Assembly: GCF_014650075.1 (NCBI RefSeq)
Contig: NZ_BMUG01000009.1
Span: forward strand, 348,386-412,385
DNA from: Streptomyces microflavus
GTDB lineage: Bacteria > Actinomycetota > Actinomycetes > Streptomycetales > Streptomycetaceae
Length of the DNA stretch: 64,000 nucleotides
Direction of reading: 5' to 3'
Shown here: in pieces, positions 10,501-18,319 of the stretch
Position numbering within the stretch: position 1 is the first letter of the stretch
How the letters are laid out: every line of letters begins with the position of its first letter
Translations under genes and position numbers: made by a program
Notes under the pieces: model-generated
What the model saw: only the letters and a program-made list of their open reading frames with translations
What the model was told of the DNA's origin: nothing
The model's database searches: none

Positions 10501-11921
10501 TCGGTAGCTCGTTCGCCATCGACGGAGCCGTCGGCGGAGCCCGCATCCCCGCTGGGACGACGCTCACCGGCGGTCAGTCCTACACCTCCCGGTCAGCCAA
10601 GCTGACCATGAAGGACGACGGCGACCTGGAGATCACCTCCAACGCCGGCAAGCGCCTGTGGTCGACGAAGACCGCGGGGAACGTCGGGGCGAAAGCCGTC
10701 ATGCAGACCCAGGGCAACCTCGTGGTCTACAAGGCCGACGGCACCACCGTGCTCTGGGATTCCAGGACGAGCGGCGCGGAAGGCTACGCCGTACTGCAGG
10801 ACCGCGGAAACCTGGTCATCCACAATGCGAAGGGTCAGTCGCAGTGGAGCAGTGGCACCGTGATTCGGCACGACTACAACGGTGACGGGCGCAGCGACCT
10901 GGCGGACTGGTACGACCATGCCGACAAGTCGGACTCCATCCACAACTTCCTGACGAACTCGGACGGTACGTTCAAGAACCCGTTCGCGGGGTGGAACGTA
11001 CCTGCGGACTCCTGGAACGCCGAACTCATGAAGCGCACCACCGGTGACTTCAACGGAGACGGTATCGGCGATGTGGCGGCCGTCTACGGATACCAGGATG
11101 GACGTGTCTCCCTGTGGACCTGGCTGGGCAACACGCAGGGCAGGTACGCAGCACCGTTCGAGTCGTGGAAGGTTCCGGCCGGCAACTGGAGCTTCAAGCG
11201 GATGAGGCTGAACAGCGGCGACTTCAACGGTGACGGCCGTGACGACGTGGCCGTCTGGTACGACTACGCCGACGGGCGCGACGCCCTGTGGACGTTCACC
11301 GCGAACGTCCGCGGCGGCTTCAACACTCCTTTCACGTCGTGGGCCAGTCCCGCTGGGAGCTGGACGGCAGCACGTGACAAGCAGGTGACCGGTGACTTCA
11401 ACGGTGACGGGCGGGACGATCTGGCCGTCTTCCACGGGTACTCCGACGGAAGCAACAAGATCTTCACCTTCATCACCGCCCCCACCGGTGGGTTCAATTA
11501 CCCAGTCGGCTCCTGGACCAGCAGCTCCTGGGGCAGTTGGGACCGCACAACGATCCATGCCGGCGACTTTGACGGGGACGGGCGGGACGACATAGCCGCC
11601 TGGTACGACTACGCCGACGGCCACGACAGCATCTACACATTCCCCAGCAGCCCTGCAGGTACGTTCAGTTCGACCACAGAGGCCTGGACGACGCCTGCGG
11701 GAAGCATGTGGCGGGACCACATGTCGATCGTCATCGGTGACTACAACGGAGACGGCCTAGACGACTTCGGCGCCTTGTACGGATATGACGACGGCAGCGT
11801 CAAGGCGTGGACCTGGTCGGCCCAGACCAACCGCACTTTCGCCAAACCCGTCAGCAGCTGGGGGGTGACCAGCGGCTTCAGCTTCGCCCGCGCGCTTGTG
11901 GTGGAGCGCTACGACAGCTGA
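7530..11921 (+). CDS. Secreted FG-GAP/VCBS-repeat protein with DNRLRE-like and B-lectin domains
   Basis: A 1463-residue exported protein. A signal peptide covers about residues 1-44 and ends in an Ala-rich stretch. The N-terminal region (~55-330) is of the type that precedes DNRLRE domains in actinobacterial surface proteins. A DNRLRE-like module lies at ~335-515. Four FG-GAP/VCBS-type repeats (GDLNGDGNKD, GDINADGKPD, GDLNDDGLAD, GDFTGDGVAD) occupy ~715-1000. A bulb-type lectin domain (QTQGNLVVYKADG, QDRGNLVIHN) lies at ~1010-1115. Six more Asp-rich repeats of the GDFNGDGRDD type fill the C-terminus; these usually bind calcium. GGGGGAG precedes the ATG. The gene is divergent from the RHS toxin, an arrangement that suggests a shared surface or contact role, but no enzymatic activity is evident. 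A strong hairpin follows the stop. Confidence 0.85.
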   Translation: MNRTNSWDQRRKRPLRQSVSVLLAAAVGVTGALVPAVAAAEPASAQHVAATTGAPIDDGSVSEEDQALATAKSTGSPVELESARTEISDTWVHPDGLFSVKRYGSPVRLFRDGTWIPTDADLAFSSDGGVKPKASTVDVTFSGGGTGPLLSGVKDGRTLALSWPTALPKPVLAENVATYREVLPGVDLQLKAEVEGFSQLLVVKTAEAAKNPALTSLSYQVKTIGLAVSADAETGSLAAVDPAGQTVFTSPTPLMWDSRTITSAPAAKAAFASEAEAGSPGDVFEPPPGAADAKMPTTVSGDSIQIKPDQDLLTGPRTTYPVYIDPSWAWGKKENWTRVYKKFPEASFWNANEVARVGYENETNGLSRSFFQIDTDTIKGVQVKSSTFRIKNVWSWSCQARPVELWETTPISKKTTWADQPSKVGGVPLRTVTDSKGWSKDCAAGNLEFDVTAKASQAAAGKWSSITLGLYASDEGDTYGWKKFDAKTAILETTYNSPPKTPYRLGTNPRTSCSAGGLIGNTRVSLHATVDDPEAGNLEAQFQVFPKGSTTPVVSQSLSALKGRVVTLPVTDAKLPTGDYTWKVRAKDSDGATSAWTSTCAFSVDRTRPSNPPIISSQGNKFPSGENGWPNPTGMAREEGKFTFAPNGVTDIDHYVWWTDHAPELNEAQPGAPASVRPPSYGPHFVHAYSVDKAGNRSDAASYLYYATRSAERDAPGDLNGDGNKDIWSVDSNGTLLTYAGQQDSTFSSATNGGQSFSDADISYRTDWGQDGYTDLVTLEYDTVSKRKHLWTYPNNGLGIATTDHQEGKQRLTVKCPVVDEDYGCVGEPGWTGNDHWSNADQIIAPGDINADGKPDLLVRQGKLLWAYFGDFTKRLSTPVLVGGTDWDQFTVLAPGDLNDDGLADLWLRHKSSGDILRTYGKKGSNGLLDPTTWGSSTDRSKIGTGVTAAAFPEVGSVGDFTGDGVADLWARKADNTMVGWPGRTTGSTLFGSSFAIDGAVGGARIPAGTTLTGGQSYTSRSAKLTMKDDGDLEITSNAGKRLWSTKTAGNVGAKAVMQTQGNLVVYKADGTTVLWDSRTSGAEGYAVLQDRGNLVIHNAKGQSQWSSGTVIRHDYNGDGRSDLADWYDHADKSDSIHNFLTNSDGTFKNPFAGWNVPADSWNAELMKRTTGDFNGDGIGDVAAVYGYQDGRVSLWTWLGNTQGRYAAPFESWKVPAGNWSFKRMRLNSGDFNGDGRDDVAVWYDYADGRDALWTFTANVRGGFNTPFTSWASPAGSWTAARDKQVTGDFNGDGRDDLAVFHGYSDGSNKIFTFITAPTGGFNYPVGSWTSSSWGSWDRTTIHAGDFDGDGRDDIAAWYDYADGHDSIYTFPSSPAGTFSSTTEAWTTPAGSMWRDHMSIVIGDYNGDGLDDFGALYGYDDGSVKAWTWSAQTNRTFAKPVSSWGVTSGFSFARALVVERYDS

Positions 11922-11931
11922 AGGCCTGAAG

Positions 11932-11961
11932 GTGGTCCGCACCGGGGGTGGTGCGGACCAC
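11932..11961 (+). terminator. Hairpin terminator after FG-GAP protein gene
   Basis: A perfect 12-bp inverted repeat, GTGGTCCGCACC and GGTGCGGACCAC, with a 6-nt loop starts 11 nt after the stop codon. It has no T-tract, as is usual in streptomycetes. Confidence 0.8.
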
Positions 11962-12120
11962 TCCCGGCAGCCGGAGACGATCCACTGTCTGCAGTGTGTC
12001 CCGGCACACAGGCACCGCACCTATATCTCATGCTCATCCCACTCGTACGATGAGCGATTGCTGACAGGTATCGACGCGTGAGGCACGAGGCCCGGCGTCC
12101 GGGCCCCCGGAGTGTGTGCT

Positions 12121-13641
12121 GTGTCGAAGGTGTCCCGTCGTGTTGCCCTAGGAGCCCTCGGGGCCGGAGCCGTCGCGGTGGCCGGTTACCAGTTGCGCGG
12201 TGAAGCCGAATCCCTGCCGAGACGTCCTGCGGCGAGTACGGGGAAGAACCCCGTGGCCCGGGAGAACCGCTCCGCCGGCTCGCAGCAATGGCGGATCGGG
12301 CAGGGCGGCACGCGGGCTGCCGACGACAAGAAGATCCAGATACAGGGGTACGCCTCGGCCACATCGGTGAGCCGTGGCGAGTCGATCGACTTCCACATAT
12401 CGGCTCACCGCGCCCAGGAGTGCACCGTGGCGGTCTACCGCGTGGGCCACTACGGCGGTGACGGCGCCCGGCATCTGCTGACCGGCGACCCGGTCCGGGT
12501 GGAGCCCCGTGAGCGGCCGGTTCCCGATCCGGACACCGGGCTCATAGCCTGCGACTGGCCGGTCGCCTGGACCCTGGACGTTCCGGGCGCGTGGGTGTCG
12601 GGGATCTACCTGGCCGTATTCACCTCGGCCGATGGTTTCCGCAGCTCCACACCGTTCGTCGTACGCGACACCGAGCGCCGGTCCGACCTGCTGATGGTGC
12701 TGCCCTTCACCACGTACCAGGCGTACAACCTCTGGCCCTTCGACGGGCGCACCGGCAAGAACCTGTACAAGGGTTACACCCCCGCGGGCGAGATCGGCGG
12801 GAACGAGGAGCGGGCCCTCCAGGTCTCCTTCGACAGGCCGTACGTGGACACCGGGGTGCCGCGTTGGTTCGAGATGGACACCGCCACGGCCCGGTGGGCG
12901 GAGGAGGCCGGGTTCGACATCACCTACGCGAGCAGTGTGGACCTGCACGAGGGACGGATCGACCCCGCCAGGTACACGGCGGTCGTCTTCTCCGGACACG
13001 ACGAATACTGGTCGCAGGAGATGCGCGACTGCGCCGAGGAAGCTGTGGAGGCGGGGACCCATCTCGCCTTCCTCGCCTCGAACAACATCTACTTCCACAT
13101 CCGCGTCGAGCCCTCCGCGGACGGCCGTGAAGGCCGGGTGGTGACGTGCTACAAGGAGACTCCGGACCCCGAGCCGGGTGCGGCGGGCCCCACCGTGCGC
13201 TGGCGCAAACTGGCCAAGAAGCGGCGGAAGGCCGAACAGGGCCTGCTGGGCGTGCAGTACAACGGCATCCTCGCGAAGCCCGCACCGCTCGTGGTCAGGG
13301 AGAGCGGCCACTGGTTCTGGAAGGGGACAGGACTGCGGGACGGCGACAGCATTCCGGATCTGGTGGGGGTGGAGGCCGACGGTTTCGATCCCTCGATGCC
13401 CCGCCCCGCAGACAGCAAGCAGACGCTCCTGGCCGCTTCCCCGTACACCGACAGCTGGGGCCGCGGCCGCCGTGAGCACAACGCCAGCCTGTGCGAGAAC
13501 ACCGAGGGAACGCTCGTCTTCGTGGCGGGCACCTTCCACTGGCCGCTCGCGCTGAACGAACCCGCTCACCTCAACCCGCTGGTCCAGCGGGCCACCAGGA
13601 ACCTCGTGGACAGGATGCTGGAACCTCGCCGGCAGGTGTGA
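12121..13641 (+). CDS. Tat-exported N,N-dimethylformamidase beta-subunit-like protein
   Basis: A 506-residue protein whose C-terminal two thirds resemble the large-subunit domain of N,N-dimethylformamidase (for example FTTYQAYNLWPFDGRTG, FSGHDEYWS, FVAGTFHWPLAL). The N-terminus, SKVSRRVALGALGAGAVAV, has a twin-arginine signal, so the protein is probably exported. The GTG at 12121 is chosen because GGAG at 12109-12112 sits 8 nt upstream; an in-frame GTG at 12112 would overlap that site. No small-subunit gene is adjacent, and the true substrate of these stand-alone exported homologues is not known to me. A short GGCCCGG/CCGGGCC hairpin (12089-12105) lies just before the ribosome site. The stop codon is 6 nt from the convergent glycosyltransferase gene. 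Confidence 0.8.
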   Translation: MSKVSRRVALGALGAGAVAVAGYQLRGEAESLPRRPAASTGKNPVARENRSAGSQQWRIGQGGTRAADDKKIQIQGYASATSVSRGESIDFHISAHRAQECTVAVYRVGHYGGDGARHLLTGDPVRVEPRERPVPDPDTGLIACDWPVAWTLDVPGAWVSGIYLAVFTSADGFRSSTPFVVRDTERRSDLLMVLPFTTYQAYNLWPFDGRTGKNLYKGYTPAGEIGGNEERALQVSFDRPYVDTGVPRWFEMDTATARWAEEAGFDITYASSVDLHEGRIDPARYTAVVFSGHDEYWSQEMRDCAEEAVEAGTHLAFLASNNIYFHIRVEPSADGREGRVVTCYKETPDPEPGAAGPTVRWRKLAKKRRKAEQGLLGVQYNGILAKPAPLVVRESGHWFWKGTGLRDGDSIPDLVGVEADGFDPSMPRPADSKQTLLAASPYTDSWGRGRREHNASLCENTEGTLVFVAGTFHWPLALNEPAHLNPLVQRATRNLVDRMLEPRRQV

Positions 13642-13647
13642 GCGCCC

Positions 13648-14682
13648 CTACGCGTGGGCCGTCGACGTCAGCCGCTGCACCCCCCGGGCCGTCTCCGTGA
13701 CCCCGCTGAGGAACCCCTGCGCGCGCGGGGAGGCCGTCGTGCGGAGCCATTCCGGGGCGATGTCGCAGACCGCGACGTTCACGCCCGTGCCGGCCAGGGC
13801 CAGCGGGAGGGTGTGGACCACCGTCGAGGGGAAGCTCACCACCGTGTGGCCGATGGGGCCGCGGCGGGCGATGAGTTCCAGGGGGAGGTCCGGGCGGACG
13901 ATCTCCAGGCCGGTGGCGGCTTCCAGGGCGTGGAGCTTCTCGGCGGACTCCCGGCGGTGGGCGAAGTAGCGGGTCGCGCCGTGGGCGCGGGCCAGGGCCG
14001 TGACCGCCTCCTGGTACGGGACCGGGTCGACGACCCCCGTCTCGACCAGGGACGTGCCGACGAGGTCCGCCCCCTTGCCGATGCTCGGCGGGCCGAAGCG
14101 GGCGCGGGTCCAGGCGAAGGTGTTGGCGGTGACGGTGATGCCCTCGGGGGGCTCCACCGGCATCGCGGTGAAGACCTCCACCGTGTGCCGGGCCGTCGGG
14201 GTGAAGCGGCGCCGGGCGGTGGCCGTGACCGGGGCGAGGAGCAGCTCGCGCGGGCCGCCGCGGCCCTTGCGGTGCCAGCGGGTCAGTCGCTCGCCCCGGG
14301 CCAGCTGGGTGACGAACTCCATGGTCGCCGTGCCGTCGTCGACCACCGTGAGGCGCTCGGCGCGGACCAGGGTGAGCAGGAGCTGCACATAGCGGGAGAA
14401 CGGGTCGCCGATCACTATGTGGTCGGCGCGCCTGACCAGTCCGGCCAGGGCTCGCAGGGCCTTGAGAGGCGCGCCGGACTCCCCGCGCGCCTCCTGCCAG
14501 CGGACGGTGATGCCCTCGTCGCGGGCCAGCTCCGCCATCCGGCGCAGCTGGCCGCGCGACATCGGGTCGACCGGGGGGAGGACGACGACCGTGGTGGCGG
14601 CCGGGTCGTCTCCCCCCATGGCGTGGGTCCACTCCAGGACGTTCAGGAGCTGGACCGGGCTCTCGACGAAGGCGAGGTTCAC
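13648..14682 (-). CDS. Sialyltransferase-like glycosyltransferase (GT52/polysialyltransferase type)
   Basis: A 344-residue cytosolic protein beginning VNLAFVESPVQLLNVLEW, the N-terminal signature of GT52 and polysialyltransferase-type enzymes that use CMP-activated nonulosonic acids. Further features are ADHIVIGDPFSRYVQLLL, LTVVDDGTATMEF, and a C-terminal block with VVSFPSTVVHTLPLAL, resembling the donor-binding Ser/His motifs of that fold. It is the last gene of a minus-strand run behind neuB (10-nt gap) and the NeuA fusion, which fits transfer of the CMP-sugar made by those two proteins into a cell-wall polymer. The start is a GTG at 14682 with a weak ribosome site. Donor and acceptor are inferred from neighbours. 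A related gene lies at 19528-20922, so the locus has two candidate nonulosonate transferases. Confidence 0.75.
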   Translation of the reverse strand: MNLAFVESPVQLLNVLEWTHAMGGDDPAATTVVVLPPVDPMSRGQLRRMAELARDEGITVRWQEARGESGAPLKALRALAGLVRRADHIVIGDPFSRYVQLLLTLVRAERLTVVDDGTATMEFVTQLARGERLTRWHRKGRGGPRELLLAPVTATARRRFTPTARHTVEVFTAMPVEPPEGITVTANTFAWTRARFGPPSIGKGADLVGTSLVETGVVDPVPYQEAVTALARAHGATRYFAHRRESAEKLHALEAATGLEIVRPDLPLELIARRGPIGHTVVSFPSTVVHTLPLALAGTGVNVAVCDIAPEWLRTTASPRAQGFLSGVTETARGVQRLTSTAHA

Positions 14683-14692
14683 CGGTCGGCGC

Positions 14693-15625
14693 TCAGACCG
14701 CGACCGGCTCGGGGGCCGGCGCGTTGTCGGCCTCGGCGACGACGCCCGCGACCCGGCGGAGCTTCTTCATCGGGCCGAGCTCGGACTCGTACACCTTCTT
14801 GACTCCGTCGCCGAGGGAGGCCTCGATGGTGCGGATGTCGCGGACCAGGCGGGTCAGGCCCTGCGGCTCGACGGAGGCGGCCTGGTCGGAGCCCCACATG
14901 GCGCGGTCCAGGGTGATGTGGCGCTCGACGAAGGTGGCGCCCAGCGCGACGGCCGCGAGGGTGGTCTGCAGGCCCGTCTCGTGGCCGGAGTAGCCGATCG
15001 GGACGTTGGGGTACTCCTGCTGGAGGGTGTTGATGACCCGCAGGTTGAGCTCCTCGGCCTTGGCCGGGTACGTCGAGGTGGCGTGGCAGAGCAGGATGTT
15101 GTCGCTGCCCAGGACCTCGACCGCGTGGCGGATCTGCTTCGGGGTCGACATGCCGGTGGAGAGGATCACCGTGCGGCCGGTGGCGCGCAGGGCGCGGAGC
15201 AGCTCGTCGTCGGTGAGGGAGGCGGAGGCCACCTTGTGGGCGGGGACGTCGAACTTCTCCAGGAAGGCGACGGCCTCGGTGTCCCACGGGGAGGCGAACC
15301 AGTCGATGCCACGCTCGGCGCAGTGCTCGGAGATGGCGCGGTACTCGTCCTCGCCGAACTCGACGCGGTGGCGGTAGTCGATGTACGTCATCCGGCCCCA
15401 GGGGGTGTCGCGCTCGATGTCCCACTGGTCGCGCGGGGTGCAGATCTCCGGGGTGCGCTTCTGGAACTTGACCGCGTCGCAGCCGGCTTCGGCGGCCGCG
15501 TCGATCAGGGCGAGGGCGTTGCCGAGGTCGCCGTTGTGGTTGATGCCGATCTCACCCGTGATGTAGACGGGGTTGCCGGGTCCGGCGGTACGGGTGCCGA
15601 ACGTGCGCAGGCGGGAGGTGCTCAT
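14693..15625 (-). CDS. neuB: N-acetylneuraminate/Kdn(-9-phosphate) synthase, NeuB family
   Basis: A 310-residue TIM-barrel enzyme that condenses phosphoenolpyruvate with a six-carbon sugar (ManNAc or mannose, or the 6-phosphate) to a nine-carbon nonulosonic acid. The NeuB core is clear: ITGEIGINHNGDLGNALALI, CDAVKFQKRTP, DWFASPWDTEAVAFL, HKVASASLTDDELL, ILSTGMST, LLCHATSTYPA, IGYSGHETGLQTTLAAVALGA and VERHITLDRAMWGSDQAAS. It is shorter than typical NeuB (about 345 residues) and ends soon after the barrel, so the usual C-terminal SAF (antifreeze-like) domain is absent. GGAAG before the ATG is a good ribosome site. It lies 12 nt behind the NeuA-HAD gene in one transcription unit. No neuC epimerase gene is present, which favours a Kdn-type product as known for the S. 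coelicolor teichulosonic acid. Confidence 0.92.
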   Translation of the reverse strand: MSTSRLRTFGTRTAGPGNPVYITGEIGINHNGDLGNALALIDAAAEAGCDAVKFQKRTPEICTPRDQWDIERDTPWGRMTYIDYRHRVEFGEDEYRAISEHCAERGIDWFASPWDTEAVAFLEKFDVPAHKVASASLTDDELLRALRATGRTVILSTGMSTPKQIRHAVEVLGSDNILLCHATSTYPAKAEELNLRVINTLQQEYPNVPIGYSGHETGLQTTLAAVALGATFVERHITLDRAMWGSDQAASVEPQGLTRLVRDIRTIEASLGDGVKKVYESELGPMKKLRRVAGVVAEADNAPAPEPVAV

Positions 15626-15637
15626 GGTGGTGCTTCC

Positions 15638-16903
15638 TTACTTGGTGGGGACTGTGGGGACAGAGGGAGAGGTGGTGAGGGTGGGGCCCAGCAGCCAGGC
15701 CGCGATCTCGCGGATGGCGCCGTAGCCGCCGGGGGTGGTCGTGACGGCGCGCGCCGCGGCGCGTACCGAGTCGTGGGCGCTGCCGACCGCCACGGGCCAG
15801 CCCGCGAGGGCGAAGCAGCCCAGGTCGTTGACGTCGTTGCCGACGTAGAGAACGCGGTCGGGGGCGATGTTCTGCTCGTCGCACCACTGCTTGAGCGCCT
15901 CGTCCTTGCGGTCGATGCCGTGCAGGACGGGCACCTGGAGCTTGCGGGCGCGGGCGGCGACGACCGGGTTCTGTTCGGTGGAGAGGATCAGGAGGGGCAC
16001 CCCGGCCTTGCGCAGGGCGGCGATGCCGAGTCCGTCGCCCCGGTGCACGGCGACCGTCTCGCGCCCGTCGGAGTCGACCATGACCCGGTCGTCGGTCTGG
16101 GTGCCGTCGAAGTCCAGGACGACCGCGTCCACGTCCGCGAGGGAGGGCAGCGGCGAGGGGTCCAGGAGCGGGGCGAGCGCGCGGGCGCGGGCCAGGTCGT
16201 GCGGGTCGTCGATCTCCAGCACCCGGGCCGGGTCGGTGGGGACCAGGGCGGTGTGGCCGAAGAAGCGGTGGCGGTGGGTACGGAAGCCCGCCGCGTCCAT
16301 CGCGTACGCGGCGCCGGTCTCCAGGTAGTCCTGGGGGCGGTCCTGGCGGCGCGGGCGTACGGACTTGTCGTGGTTGACGCCGTACGTGCCCTCCTCGACC
16401 GCGGCCCCGTCGCGCCAGACGAACCCGTGGAACGGGGCGACGGTGACGGCCGTGTCGGCGCCCTCGTGGGCCACCGCCCTGGCGACCCCGTCGATGTCCT
16501 CGCGGGAGACGAACGGGCTGGTGCACTGGACGAGGAGGACCACGTCGACGGTGCGGGCGCGCTCGGCCTCGTACGTGTCCAGCGCGTGCAGGACGGCCGC
16601 CTCGCTGGTGGCGGTGTCGCCCGCGATGGCGGCGGGGCGCTCCACGCAGTGCAGCCGGTGGGCGGCGCCGAGGTGGGCGGCGGCGGTGCGGGCGGCCTCC
16701 GCGATGGTGGCGTCGTCGGTGGTGACGACGACGTCGGTGACCTCGGGGGCGCCGAGCGCGGCGCGGACGGCACGGGCCACCAGGGGGATGCCGCCGACCT
16801 CGGCGAGGTTCTTGGCGGGGACGCCCTTGGATCCGCCGCGGGCGGGGATCACGGCGAGCACGGTCGGGGTCATCGAAGCCCCTGAAGTCACGGTCGGGGT
16901 CAT
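15638..16903 (-). CDS. neuA: CMP-nonulosonate synthetase fused to KdsC-like HAD phosphatase
   Basis: A 421-residue fusion (411 from the second ATG). Residues ~11-240 are an acylneuraminate cytidylyltransferase (LAVIPARGGSKGVPAKN, VTTDDATIAEAA, VQCTSPFVSREDIDG, LETGAAYAMDA) that activates the nonulosonic acid with CTP. Residues ~250-415 are a KdsC-type HAD phosphatase with an intact motif I (LDFDGTQTDDRV), a later VGNDVNDLGC and the usual Ser/Thr and Lys positions, fit to remove the 9-phosphate. Synthase, phosphatase and CMP-synthetase are therefore all encoded in two adjacent genes, and the path through a 9-phosphate is implied. Two in-frame ATGs (16903 and 16873) lie in a 30-bp tandem duplication that also duplicates the ribosome site. 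The outer copy has the better AGGAG, so it is used here; the inner start MTPTVLAVIPARGG is the more typical N-terminus. Confidence 0.9.
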   Translation of the reverse strand: MTPTVTSGASMTPTVLAVIPARGGSKGVPAKNLAEVGGIPLVARAVRAALGAPEVTDVVVTTDDATIAEAARTAAAHLGAAHRLHCVERPAAIAGDTATSEAAVLHALDTYEAERARTVDVVLLVQCTSPFVSREDIDGVARAVAHEGADTAVTVAPFHGFVWRDGAAVEEGTYGVNHDKSVRPRRQDRPQDYLETGAAYAMDAAGFRTHRHRFFGHTALVPTDPARVLEIDDPHDLARARALAPLLDPSPLPSLADVDAVVLDFDGTQTDDRVMVDSDGRETVAVHRGDGLGIAALRKAGVPLLILSTEQNPVVAARARKLQVPVLHGIDRKDEALKQWCDEQNIAPDRVLYVGNDVNDLGCFALAGWPVAVGSAHDSVRAAARAVTTTPGGYGAIREIAAWLLGPTLTTSPSVPTVPTK

Positions 16904-16918
16904 CGAAGCTCCTGAAGT
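16859..16918. repeat. 30-bp tandem duplication carrying RBS and start codon of the NeuA fusion
   Basis: Units 16859-16888 and 16889-16918 differ at one base. Read on the minus strand each holds ACTTCAGG(A/G)GC, a start ATG and the codons for MTPTV. The gene thus has two ribosome sites (AGGAG outer, AGGGG inner) and two in-frame starts ten codons apart. Confidence 0.9.
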
Positions 16919-16923
16919 AGTGG

Positions 16924-18306
16924 TCACAGCTCCCCCATCCGGCGGATCACCGGGGCGACGCGCTGGACGCCGTGGCGGTAGGCGCCGCGCGCCGCGTTGC
17001 GGACGGTCTCCCGCACCGCGCCCCGGACCCGGCCGGGCTCCTGCGGCGCGACGGCACCGGGCAGCGGCGTGCCGTCGGGGGCCAGGTGGTGGCGGGCGAG
17101 GATGCCGGGGAGGTAGCCGGAGGCGGTGGCGGGCGTGTAGTAGGGGGCGAGCGGAGGGAGTTGGGCGGTGTCGAGGAGTCCGGCGACCTTGGCGCGGGCG
17201 GTGTCGTAGGCGGTGCCGTACGAGCCGTCGGCGGCGACGCCCTGGCCGGCCAGCCACTCCCCGTCGGGGCGTGGGCGGAACCCGCCGTCGAGCCGGTCCC
17301 ACGAGGTGAGGAGCCCCGAGCCGACGAAGTGGTGGTTGCCGAGGGGCTCCCGTACGCCGAGGTCGGTAAGGACCGCGGTCGGGATGCGGCGGTGCAGGGA
17401 CTCCAGGGCGGCGGTCGAGGAGACGGTGACCAGGAGGTCGGTGCGGTCCAGGACCTCGCCCATGTGCCCGTACACCAGGCGGAAGTTGGGCGGCAGGCCG
17501 CCGGGCAGCCGCTGCGCGAGCTTCTGGTAGGGCAGTTCCTCGATGTGCGTGGTGTGCTCGCCGGGCTTGGAGCGCAGCTTCAGCAGCACCTCGCGGCGGG
17601 GGTGCAGCCGGGCGTGCTCGACGAGCCGGCGGAGCAGGTACGTACGGTCGGCGCGGGAGGCCGGTACGGAGGGCTGGGCGGCGAACACCACGGTGTCGCG
17701 GCCCTCTTCGGCGCGGTACGGGGCTCCGCCGAGGAAGGGCAGCGCCGCTTCCGTGACGGCCGAGGCGTCGGCGCCCACTCCCTCGTACACCGCGCGGAAA
17801 CGTTCCGCGTCGTGGGCCGAGTTGGCGAGGACGACGTCCGCGCCGTGGCGGAGCAGGAGGCCGTCGGCGAGCTTCTCGTAGACGACGCCGACGTATCCGG
17901 TGACGACGACCGGGCGGCGCGCCGGCTTCAGCGCGGCCAGCCCGTGCAGCATCGCCTGGACGCCGCCGCCGACGAGGGCGAGTACGACGACGTCGTAACG
18001 CTCGTCGCGCACGGTGTGCAGGAACTCGACCGCGGTGACCTCACGGACCCGCTCGGCGTCGATCCCGACCTCGCCGACCTCCGCGAGCTGGCGGGGCGTC
18101 GGGGTGGCCCGGCCGCGCAGCAGCAGCCCGCTGACCTCTACGGGGCGCGCGCCCCGCTCGTCCGCCCCGTCGGTCAGGCGGCGCGCGGTGAGCGCGCCCC
18201 ATTTCCACCGGGTGTCGGAGTCGGCGAGGACGGCGACCCGCAGCGCCGGGCGGGGCTCGGCGGGGGTTCGGGCCGGTTCGGCCGTATTGCTGGTACGTGG
18301 GGGCAC
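16924..18306 (-). CDS. Putative glycosyltransferase of the DUF6716 type
   Basis: A 460-residue protein of the family found beside NeuB/NeuA genes in streptomycetes. Visible features are LRVAVLADSDTRWKWG near the N-terminus, VTGYVGVVYEKLADGLLLRHGADVV, a donor-site-like stretch EVLLKLRSKPGEHTTHIEEL and VTVSSTAALESLHRRIPT, which look like the second Rossmann domain of a GT-B enzyme. The basic C-terminus (RGAVRETVRNAARGAYRHGV) may contact membrane or polymer. It is first in the minus-strand run, 20 nt before the NeuA fusion, so it probably helps build the same wall polymer; the sugar transferred is unknown. The GTG start has no proper ribosome site. A good -10 (TAACTT) lies 7 nt upstream, so the message may be leaderless. 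Confidence 0.75.
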   Translation of the reverse strand: MPPRTSNTAEPARTPAEPRPALRVAVLADSDTRWKWGALTARRLTDGADERGARPVEVSGLLLRGRATPTPRQLAEVGEVGIDAERVREVTAVEFLHTVRDERYDVVVLALVGGGVQAMLHGLAALKPARRPVVVTGYVGVVYEKLADGLLLRHGADVVLANSAHDAERFRAVYEGVGADASAVTEAALPFLGGAPYRAEEGRDTVVFAAQPSVPASRADRTYLLRRLVEHARLHPRREVLLKLRSKPGEHTTHIEELPYQKLAQRLPGGLPPNFRLVYGHMGEVLDRTDLLVTVSSTAALESLHRRIPTAVLTDLGVREPLGNHHFVGSGLLTSWDRLDGGFRPRPDGEWLAGQGVAADGSYGTAYDTARAKVAGLLDTAQLPPLAPYYTPATASGYLPGILARHHLAPDGTPLPGAVAPQEPGRVRGAVRETVRNAARGAYRHGVQRVAPVIRRMGEL

Positions 18307-18313
18307 GTCCTAG

Positions 18314-18319
18314 AAGTTA
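18314..18319 (-). promoter_or_regulatory. Possible -10 element of a leaderless DUF6716-type gene
   Basis: TAACTT on the minus strand fits the TANNNT -10 consensus and ends 7 nt before the GTG at 18306, which would then be the transcript start. The -35 is not clear. In the same 199-bp divergent region, TTCACCGTTC occurs twice as a direct repeat (18432-18441, 18447-18456) upstream of the plus-strand GT2 gene and may be an operator. Confidence 0.35.

Noticed and set aside
15638..17302. A longer start for the NeuA fusion, extending to 17302
   Set aside because: The extension is Arg/Pro-rich, overlaps the DUF6716-type gene, and lacks homology. The duplicated RBS-ATG sites at 16903 and 16873 explain the true start.
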